DNA of 64,000 bases from Stropharia rugosoannulata (lineage: Eukaryota; Basidiomycota; Agaricomycetes; Agaricales; Strophariaceae): NCBI GenBank assembly GCA_028532985.1, contig JANCIK010000003.1:568001-632000 (forward strand). Direction: 5' to 3'. Shown in pieces: positions 35,475 to 44,461 of this stretch (positions are counted from its first letter, which is position 1; each line of letters starts with the position of its first letter). The notes beneath the pieces were generated by a model that saw nothing but the letters and a program-made list of their open reading frames with translations, was not told the DNA's origin and did not search any database. The position numbers were made by a program, and so were the translations under genes.

Positions 35475-37232
35475 ATGCTTTTAGCACGGTCACTCTTCAG
35501 GAGACAAACACCTTTGACCATATTCATGACGCGCCATCTCTATATTGACGTCTCTCCTCCACCATACACTGGGCCACGAGATGTTCTCGACAAGAACGCG
35601 TTCCGCAAGACTGTGTCAGTTCTTGGCGCGCGTGTTACACCTGAGAGGACAGCGGTCTTATTGAAGGCCAACGAGCTGAAAAAGTGTGTGCTGCACATTT
35701 ATTGGGGGTCGTACATCTTCTAACTGCTCTCCTCCTTTTACAGTTGCTTGATGGATATACCTAAAATTCGTTCAGTCGTGTCTGATTCATCGCAGCCGGA
35801 GGGTGATCGATTGGTCTTGTTGAGGATGTCGAAGAAAGGTACGCAGATGTGTTCAACATGTCATGTGTATCATGTCCGAGAGTTCATAAAATATGACAAG
35901 CTAGCTGATATTCCTGTCGAGGCGCAGCAGTTTCTAGACAAGGAAGCGAAAGGTCTTGTCGATTACGAAGTAAACTTGGACTACGATTATTGGACAGCAG
36001 GTACGATAGTATCTTCGACATTCATTCAATTTAACACTTACATTGTTTCAACATTAGAGGATGTTCTGCATGCATTCCTTCCGGCAGAACTGCGCGAGGG
36101 GGCTCCTAAAGGTTTTGCGATGACCGGGCATATAGGTATGCATTCTGTAACTCACTGAAAAATCGAAGCTTATTCGAAGGGACAACTAGCCCATGTGAAC
36201 CTGAATGATGAGTACTTACCTTACAAACATATTATTGGACAATTGATTCTCGATGTAAGATTATTTCCAACCAGATGTCGTCCCAATCTAAATTAACAAA
36301 TCGAAGAAAAATAAAAGAGTGACTACCGTCGTCAATAAACTCAACACGATAGACAACCAGTTCCGCTTTTTCAAGATGGAGCTTATTGCAGGAGAGCCCC
36401 AATATGTAGTCGAACATGTAAGTCTGCAGGTCCGATACTATGAGACTGAGGCATAACCACTTTTTTCTTTCTTTTTTCTTTTTTCTTTTCAAAAAAGCAA
36501 GAGGCTGATTGCAAATTCACATTCGACTTTACACAAGTTTACTGGAATTCTCGGCTACATACCGAACATGAACGACTAGTAGAATTATTCAAGTCAGAGG
36601 ACGTAGTGGCAGATGCCTTTGCAGGTGTCGGCCCCTTCGCGGTGCCTGCTGCCAAAAAGGGCTGCGCCGTAGTTGCGAACGATCTGAACCCAAACAGTGC
36701 TAAATATCTTCTGCAAAATGTGGAGGACAATAGGGTCTGTACAGTTTCTGCCTTCCCTTTCCGCCTGTTCGCTAAATCCTCGGTTAAGGTTACCGATCTC
36801 GTACGCGTCTCATGCGAGGATGGTCGCGATTTCATCCGGGCATGCGTGTCTCGTATATACGACCTTCCGTTCGCGGCATACGCCGGACCCAAGCAGAGTA
36901 GATCCCAGATGGAAAAAGAGCGCAAGAGACTACAAAGGCAAAAGGACTCAGCTGTTGAAGGTAAACCTGCGCCGGCGGAGGTTACTGTGGCGTACTGTCA
37001 ACTCCCCCGTCGCCGGATCTCGCATTTCGTAATGAACCTTCCTGACTCTGCGATCACTTTCCTCGACGCATTCCGGGGTATCTTGAACGACTCGTCCGGT
37101 CGGAATTTGAGCGGAGTATACGATGAGATGCCCATGGTACACTGCCATTGCTTCACGCGGGAGCTTGAAACGCTGAAGGCGGAGGCGGATATTCGGCAGG
37201 TCGGTCCTTATCTGTCCGTACTCCGCAAATGA
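35475..37232 (+). CDS. TRM5: tRNA (guanine-37-N1)-methyltransferase TRM5
   Basis: SAM-dependent enzyme that makes m1G37 in tRNAs and so prevents frameshifting. N-terminal D1-like region: PPPYTGPRDVLDKNAFRKTV. Middle: LVDYEVNLDYDYWTA, HAFLPAELREGAPKGFAMTG and HVNLNDEYLPYKHIIGQLIL. Catalytic core: VYWNSRLHTEHERLVELF, the SAM-binding loop DAFAGVGPFAVPAAKKGC, NDLNPNSAKYL, and MNLPDSAITFLD as the late N-x-P-x-x-x-x-x-F active-site block. Exon 1 (35475-35683) contains two in-frame starts, 35475 and 35526. The longer form adds MLLARSLFRRQTPLTIF, a plausible mitochondrial presequence. An intron ending just before the QEADCKF segment has a very long T/C tract (36461-36490). The stop is at 37230-37232. 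Confidence 0.92.
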
Positions 37233-37433
37233 TCGCTGACCCTATATGATTTTAGCGGGTCGAGGAAAAGCTGGGGGCGCCCCTGACAACAGAGACCAGC
37301 TTCCACCTCGTACGCTCTGTGGCACCCAACAAGGACATGTATTGTATCAGTTTCCGTCTTCCTCGAGAGGTGGCATTTGCAGAGGTTTAAACACATGTAT
37401 ATACATATTTACAAAGATTGGAGTGATGTTTTG

Positions 37434-37492
37434 GCGGCCGAAGAGACAGGGCCGCGCTCGGCCGCGGCCAAAATGAGATCCAGCGGCCGGCG
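37434..37492. promoter_or_regulatory. Cluster of CGGCCG/GCGGCC sites upstream of the carrier gene
   Basis: Within about 60 bp there are several CGG..CCG words (CGGCCG, GGCCGCG, CGGCCGCGG, GCGGCCGGCG), standing out from AT-richer flanks. They lie 160-220 bp upstream of the carrier ATG. Inverted CGG half-sites are what fungal Zn2Cys6 factors bind; the assignment is inference. Confidence 0.3.
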
Positions 37493-37654
37493 TTAACCCC
37501 GCACACGAAAAGTTGATCCTACCTTTTGAACGTTGGCCCGTATACTTTTCCGATCTTCCCCCTCCTTCCACGCCGTCTCCTGCTCCTTCGCGCGCGGTCC
37601 TGATATACCCTTCATCTATACCTGCTTCAGTCACTCTTTCTCCTAGTCGCCTTC

Positions 37655-40600
37655 ATGTCGCCCGGGTCCCGCTTATTCCCGACCATTCATTGCGATGCTG
37701 AGTCCCAGCCTTCCCTAACTAAGGCCGCCCTCCAGACGGTTCGCACCGCGGTCGCAGTTCCGGAAAGCGAACTCAAGCGTTGGAGGCGTACATTCGACGC
37801 CAACGCGAAAGTAGTCAACGGCGAAAAGTGAGTACCAGTCACATGAGCCTGCACCTGCCAGCTATCCTGACCGCGCTTCTGGGGACGCAATATAGGTTTC
37901 TCGACCCCGAAAGCTTCGTGAATGCCATAGCTCCTAAGGGCGACCTGAGTAAAATTGGCCGGTCCCAGTTTGCCATACTTTTCCGCATCGCCGACACTTC
38001 CCGACGTGGCTTGGTGTCATGGGAGGACTTCACAGTCTTTGAAACTCTCCTGAAGCGGCCTGACGCTGATTATTGGATGGCTTTCCAATATTTTGACGTG
38101 TAAGTCCATCGTACATCACCTATAGCCGTGCGCGCTAATCTCTCGCAGTGACCACTCTGGATATATTGACTACAATGAATTCAAGACTGTGTTCTCCGCT
38201 AACCTTGGGCCCGATGCTATACCCTTTGACTTTGATTGGTGCGCCTTCATTGATTGCCTCAGTTACTGAGGGACTTATTTTATTTACAGTGACTGGATCA
38301 AGTTATACCTTGGAAAGAAGAACGGGACACATGTATTAGGATGTGCGGGCCATCCTTACCTTGACGCGTTATCTGACTAATGCCCTTCAGATAATGAATT
38401 CACCCAGCTCATGAAGGGACTGCAGGGGGAACGGCTCCGCCAAGCCTTCAAGTATTTGGATACAAATGAGGATGGATTTATCAAACCAGATGAATTCAAA
38501 AGAATTATCTTAGTATGTACCCTTTCTTTATTACATTGCTTCAGCTAAGCGCTTCTTCAGGAAATTGCGGGACATAAACTATCAGACGCTGTTATAGATC
38601 GCTTGCCTACTTTATGCACCTTGAGCCCCGGGCAGCGCATATCTTACTCAGAAGTTATCGCTTTCCATAATGTCATTAGAGGTGGGATTGTTTTAATTAC
38701 TGTGGGACGTACATTAACATTATCTTTAAATTTAGAAATGGATATGGTAGAGAGGTAAATTGACCTTGATATGATAATAGGTGCCCACTCAACCCATCTA
38801 TGAATTTCTAGGATCATCCGGGAAGCTACAGCCAAAAGCAAGGATGGACGCATAGACCAAAATGATTTTCTTAACTACGCGGCATCAAGCTCGCGCTACT
38901 CGCTCTTTACTCCTATGGAAGCTTCCATTATATTCCACTTTGCTGGTCGAGGAATTGCCTCACAGCGTCTTGCTCTTCTTGATTTTGCACAATTATTGGA
39001 CCCCAGATGGCGACCTCCTCATCAAGAATTGGAGGAAGCAAGACCGCCCACCCTCTCCTGGACAACAAAGATACTCATGTCTTCCTACAGCTTTGTCCAG
39101 GGCGGTACGTCATTCTGTTTTCCTTGTTTTGAAAAAATGATCTGACGGCCAGACAGGTATCGCTGGCGCTGTCGGTGCCACTATAGTGTATCCCATTGAT
39201 ATGGTCAAAGTAAGCTTATTGTTGACTTATTTAGTCAGTTATATAGCTAAACCTTTCAATAGACTCGGTGGGTTTACTTTTACACGTCCAAAAAAACATG
39301 GTGAATTTATAGTATGTGGTGCAGCATGCAAAATCAGCGATCCACTGTTGTGGGTCAAATGCTGTACAAGAACAGTATTGATTGCGCCAAGAAAATTTTC
39401 CGTAACGAAGGCTTTGTTGGCTTTTATCGCGGTCTCGGGCCACAGCTTATTGTAAGTGTATACATCAGTCTATGTTGCCTAGAATACTGATGTTATCTGT
39501 ATAGGGTGTCGCCCCCGAAAAAGCAATCAAGCTAACCGTCAATGACTTGATTCGTTCGCGTGCAATGGATCCCGAGACTGGTCGCATCAAATTACAATGG
39601 GAGCTTTTCGCCGGAGGTATGGCCGGAGGATCACAAGTGGTATGTCCACTCAATTCAAAGTTGGACGCCGATTGATCGTCTTCAAGATCTTTACAAATCC
39701 TTTAGAAATTGTGTACGCACCTCCTGGCTTGTTTACTTGATGGTTCTGATTGCGCGCACAGGAAAATTCGCTTACAAGTTCAGGGAGAAGCTGCCAAAGT
39801 TGAAGGAGCAGTCCCCAAAGGCGCCGTCCATATCATAAGACAACTCGGCATTCTTGGTTTGTATAAGGGCTCTTCAGCCTGCTTGTTGCGTGATATTCCC
39901 TTCTCGGCTATATACTTTACTGCGTATTCCCACTTGCGCACAGACGTATTCCAGGACGGTTATAATGGGAAACAACTCTCATTTTTAGAAACGTTGGCTG
40001 CTGCAGGAATAGCGTACGTGGTGCCATAATCTGTTCTTACTTCTGTCTGACATTGTTCGATGCTTCAGTGGCATGCCTGCAGCATATTTGACAACACCTG
40101 CCGGTACGTCGTTCATTGGCATCTGGTTATTCGTCTAGGCTCATCAATGTAATCTTAGACGTTGTAAAGACTAGGTTGCAAGTGGAAGCAAGGAAGGGTC
40201 AGACTCATTATGCAGGACTGAGAGATGCATTCGTCAAGATCTGTAAGTGACTCATAACTTAGCTAGTTCAGCTAATCAATCAAAAACTTGAATGATTCCA
40301 GATCGTGAAGAAGGCTTCCGCGCTCTTTTCAAGGGAGGCCCTGCTCGTGTCATCAGAAGCAGTCCGCAATTTGGGTTCACTTTGTTAGGTGAGGATATTC
40401 TAGTTGAAGAGCTTGAGCGGCTGCTAACCATGGAGTAGCCTATGAAACGCTGAAGGATGTGGTGAGTGGTTCTATTAATAGGTCGTTTGGACAATGTTAA
40501 CCATGCTATGAATCCTTGTGGCATAGCTACCCGTGAGTGTTATTCCAAGAATTCTGTTTGATGCGTGATTATCTCATCTTGTCTTAGTATCCTTGGCAGG

Positions 40601-40779
40601 ACAAGCCCCAGAAGATGGAGACAGTCCTTACTTCTCGTCCTGATGAACTCGCCAAGATACGTGCGCGCAATGCGCTGAAAATCTTGCTCGACGTTCATGG
40701 GGACTTTGGTCGACGGGCAGCGGCATTTTCTGGCCGTCCGCTGTCTCTGTCCAATCCCAAGTTGTCACCATCGTCGTGA
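37655..40779 (+). CDS. AGC1: EF-hand mitochondrial aspartate/glutamate carrier (Aralar/citrin type)
   Basis: Inner-membrane carrier of the calcium-regulated aspartate-glutamate type, part of the malate-aspartate shuttle. The N-terminal half has EF-hand repeats, two with canonical loops ([13 protein letters not shown] and [13 protein letters not shown]) and others degenerate. The C-terminal half has three mitochondrial carrier signatures: PIDMVKTRMQ, PLEIVKIRLQ and [10 protein letters not shown], each followed by the GxxxxYRG-type matrix motif ([38 protein letters not shown]). Many short introns are present. Two exons are unusually small: 39263-39267 (5 nt, needed to restore KTRMQ) and 40527-40532 (6 nt, Leu-Pro before YPWQD). 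Start [10 protein letters not shown] at 37655. The stop is at 40777-40779. Confidence 0.92.
39263..39267 (+). other. AGC1: 5-nt microexon of the carrier gene
   Basis: ACTCG is flanked by an intron at 39210-39262 (GTAAGC..CAATAG) and one at 39268-39324 (GTGGGT..GTGCAG). Only inclusion of these 5 bases joins GTCAAA to CATGCAAAAT as V-K-T-R-M-Q-N, the invariant carrier motif. Skipping it shifts the frame. Confidence 0.75.
40527..40532 (+). other. AGC1: 6-nt microexon of the carrier gene
   Basis: CTACCC lies between intron 40462-40526 (GTGAGT..GCATAG) and intron 40533-40587 (GTGAGT..CTTAG). It adds Leu-Pro in frame between KDV and YPWQD. Skipping would keep the frame, so both isoforms are possible. 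Confidence 0.65.
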
Positions 40780-41090
40780 TTGGCTAACTTTAGATTTGTA
40801 CATAGCATGGCCGTATCTGTAATAGATTTATTTTCGGGGGATTTATGATTGTACATGTATTGCAACGCAACATTGGGATGGAGGCTGTTCGACCAATCAG
40901 ATGAGGATCCGTCCAATGGGCACCTGGAGACGTGGTGAGTTATGCGTCACGACCGAGATGTCCTGGTAAGCAACCTTTCCCCGGCTCGTGTTGATGTGAA
41001 AGATGATGAGGTCTGCCAATGGTTGCGAGGCAGGGTCACACAGGGTGACATCCATTCGTTCTAATAAGTCCTCGGTTCTTCTTTACCCAG

Positions 41091-41147
41091 CCCATCCCCC
41101 TTTCTTCGTTTTCGTTTCGTTCTTCTCTCTTTTTTCCTTTTTTACAC
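41091..41147 (+). promoter_or_regulatory. Pyrimidine-rich core-promoter tract upstream of the repeat-protein gene
   Basis: A nearly pure C/T tract (CCCCCTTTC.. to ..TTTTTTCCTTTTTTACACG) ends about 195 bp before the ATG. Such tracts mark transcription starts of highly expressed fungal genes. A GTGAGC immediately after it and a CATAG near 41196 could bound a 5' UTR intron; this is not proven. Confidence 0.35.
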
Positions 41148-41340
41148 GGTGAGCTCCCTGTCTTTCCCCTCGTGCTTGTCGTCTAATGCATAGATAGATT
41201 GGCTTGTGCCTTCGTTGTTTCTGCATTCCTCAGCTGCAAGACAGCGTCAACGCTAGCGTAGACCGCTTTCCACATAATTCCGCCTTCGAACCGTATTATT
41301 CCTTGCGCACTTTGCAGCAGCCCCACCTTCGTTTAAAGTC

Positions 41341-43056
41341 ATGAAGTCGATTATTTTTGGTTTTTCCCTTGTGAGCGCCGCCGTCGCGCAGATCAGCGTG
41401 GTCGGTGTGTCGATGATCCCAGCAGACCCCACACCTGCGGCCTCGGGTTCCTCTTCTTCGCCAGCCATCACCGCAGCACCTACTTCGGTGGGTGGAGCGT
41501 CGGGTAGCGCACCCCCTTCTACCCAAACAGCCGCTCCATCGTCGGCTCAGGATTTCTATGAAGTCATGCCCTACAGCTCGTACATGAGCGGTGGATACAA
41601 GAGTCTGGACTGCGGGTACGGTTATTCCAAAGGTTCTGATGGTTCTTGCAACAAGGAGTCGTGGGTGAGTGCAGGAAAAATTTGATTGGTGACATACATT
41701 TGACCGGACTTTTACCAGTACGGGACCCAGATCAGTGGATGTTATGCGACGACCATTATCAACATTGAAAACAAGTAAGGTCCATTTCATTTCATTTTTG
41801 GCCTCTTGCTCAATTTCACTTGCAGTAACTGCGGGTCATATGGGTACAACAACGGTTATGGCTACAATAACCAGTACAACACCCAGACGGTCACCGTGAC
41901 GCAGACGCAGATGGAGACCCAGACACAGGTTCAGGTATGCCTAGAAAATTTCTTACCTCAATTTTCACTGAAAGTAGGAAAAGACGTACACGCAGACTGT
42001 GCCAACGACGGTCACCATGTTTAACACTGTCACTCAAACGATGACCGACACGATGCACGTTACTCAAGTCGTCACTTCCACCGAACTTGTGCCCACAACG
42101 CGCGTCTGGGTGTCCACTGAGATCATTGACAACACGCAGACCATTGACCATACTCTCACTGCCACTGAGACTATGACCCAAACCAACACCTATACGCAGA
42201 CGCAGACCATGACTGATACGGCTACTCAGACTGCTACTCAAACTATGACCGACTTTGTAACGCAGACTCAGCTTAGCACTGTCGTCGTGCCCACGACTTA
42301 CACCAAAGTGTGGGTGTCTACTCAGGTCATTGATAATGTGAGCTATTTCTGTACTTGCATCACACCGGTGATTGATTAGCATTTGATGCAGACCAAGACC
42401 ATCGAGAACACGATGACATCCACTGTTACTGATGTGATGACCTCCATTCAAACCGCCACTGTCACTAACGTGATGACCGACTTCATGACTGTGACCGAGA
42501 CGAAGACCTATGTGCAACCCACTACTCTTACGTCCGTGTGGGTATCTACCGAGACCATCGACAACGTGAGGAATTTTCAGATCTTATTGAGCACGGGAAC
42601 TATCAACTAATTTTATTGATCAGACTCAAACTGTTGAACACACGATCACGTCTACGAAGATATGGGATCAAACGTTGACATCTACCATTACCCATCTGTC
42701 AACTGCTACCCAAACCCAAACGCAGACAGCGACGCAGACGCAGACCGAGGTGTCAACTGCAACTCAAACAGTCATCCAGACACAACTGTCTGATTGCCTC
42801 TACCAGGTAAGGAGCTCTTTTTTCGATGTGTCCCCTGATGCCAATGTTAACATTGTGTTCTAAACAGTGCAAGTCGATGTACTGGTTGACGACAGGTAAC
42901 AGTAACTGGTCAACTAGCTACGTTGCTCCCCCCTCGTCGACCTGGTCATCTTCATCGTCAGCCATCACTGCCGCCCCAAGCAGTGGATCATCGTACAACT
43001 CGGGCTACAACAGTGGCTCTTCGTACAGCTCGGGTTCTAACAGTGGCTACTACTAA
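41341..43056 (+). CDS. Secreted Thr/Gln-repeat protein (putative cell-surface protein)
   Basis: Seven exons (41341-41664, 41719-41774, 41826-41934, 41978-42337, 42392-42565, 42624-42806, 42868-43056) give 464 residues. It starts with a signal peptide (MKSIIFGFSLVSAAVAQ). A Ser/Ala/Pro-rich region follows, then a Tyr/Gly/Cys segment (YKSLDCGYGYSKGSDGSCNK). The centre has four related units of TQT/TMT-type repeats, three of them ending in the conserved block VWVST-x-x-IDN. The C terminus has a second Cys pair region (SDCLYQCKSMYW) and a Ser/Gly/Tyr-rich tail (YNSGYNSGSSYSSGSNSGYY). There is no GPI signal or transmembrane segment at the end. Predicted to be secreted, heavily O-glycosylated and possibly wall-associated. 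Function is not known to me. Confidence 0.8.
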
Positions 43057-43664
43057 AGAATAGACCACCTATTAATTGTTTTCTGATATCTTGCACATTG
43101 CTGTAGTCATGTCCTGTTCACGTTGCACTTATAGAGTTGTCTGACCAGACCTCATTTCACCTATCACCATACTGCGGACTCACCATTAGTTTTCCTCTCA
43201 CATCGGACAATTCCCAAAATTCTTCGTACATCTTCGACCCCAGCTGATGCTGCTATTTCTACATTTGTGCATAATACGTTTTTTCCAAGGCGCGGTATTA
43301 TTTCCCTTGTTGACAGGTTCATCCGGTTCATCCTCTTCCAGCCGTCCCTCTCCTTGCACCTTATTTATACCTTCATCTGCAACCGTGTGGGCCTGGTCTT
43401 ATTCGCTTTCTCTTGTTTTTTTTTTCTTACTTGGTTAGCGAGCAATGGAATGCATTTGAAAAAACGCAACCGAATAATTTATTGAAATTTTGAGTAAGCC
43501 TCAAGTAACCGTACATAATATGAGCTCTCTGTTTGGCCTCATCAGATCGGCGGATGACGCCACGACCCGTATACGTATTCGTCACTACACATCTTTGTAA
43601 TCCGTGACCTTCCAGAATCCTGCTTGAACCTTCTTGAACTTGAACTTACCCAGATCTCTATAGC
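43057..43664. other. Intergenic region, no gene seen
   Basis: The 3' UTR of the repeat-protein gene and the promoter of the thioredoxin-like gene; pyrimidine-rich and AT-rich with no coding or RNA-gene signal that I can support. Confidence 0.45.
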
Positions 43665-44260
43665 ATGCCGCTCTATGTTGCTGATGGATCAATTGACCGT
43701 GTTGCTCTCCAGACTGTTCCCGAGGAATACATTATATTTTACTCGTCTATAGTCGATGGAGAGATGTGGTGTCCCGTGAGCGTCCAGCTCTCGATGTAGC
43801 GGCAAAGCAAACGCTGATTTCTCCTCCGCACTACAAAGGACTGTAGGGCTGTTGACCAGATAGTAAAGGAGACATTTTCGGAGAATGGTCCGGCGGCACT
43901 TGTTGTTTATGTAGGAAACAGGACACAGTGAGTGTTCTCGTCAATTATCGCAAAAAAATCATGGTATACCTTGGATGCATGTGCTGTGTTGGTATATATG
44001 ACAAACCTGAAAGGCGCTGACCACTTCTCTGTAATTATAGATGGAAGACTTCATCGAACATATACCGTCAAGCTCCGTGGTCCATCACAGGTGTACCAAC
44101 GATTGTCAAGCAGAAAGATGTGCGCCTAGATTACATTAGTATGACCTCTGTCAGAGTTCGATTGATCACTTGTCATTTTCTATGGCAGGGAAAAGAAGTG
44201 GGACGCCTAGCTGATGACCGTGAAATTTTAGAAGGATTAAAGGACTTCGTCAAGGCATGA
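43665..44260 (+). CDS. Thioredoxin-like protein, TXNDC17/TRP14 (DUF953) type
   Basis: Four exons (43665-43775, 43839-43927, 44041-44119, 44189-44260) give 116 residues, the usual size of this family. The redox motif WCPDC (residues about 36-40) is characteristic of TRP14/TXNDC17, a cytosolic disulfide reductase for small substrates such as cystine. An intron falls within the motif codons, between Pro and Asp. The cis-Pro motif is TGVPTIVKQKD, and the protein ends in LADDREILEGLKDFVKA. The last splice was set at GAT/GTGCGC because it alone keeps KQKDGKEVGRLADD in frame. Confidence 0.87.
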
Positions 44261-44461
44261 GCTGGTCTATGAACAAATTACGGATGGTAGGAGTCGACAA
44301 TTATCTATAGGTCCTGTGGCGTAATTTTGCATGAAAGCCACGACCTCAGATTATCAAATGCTCTACGATAACAACCGATACGTGCTGAGAAGCACATCTA
44401 CCATACTTGCGATTGGGTAAGAGTAATATTTGTATGTCGTGACAAAAAATATCTAAGGGCA

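Noticed and set aside
41891..42517. 208-codon minus-strand open frame rich in His, Ser, Gly
   Set aside because: It is the antisense shadow of the Thr/Gln repeat exons and lacks intron, signal or family features.
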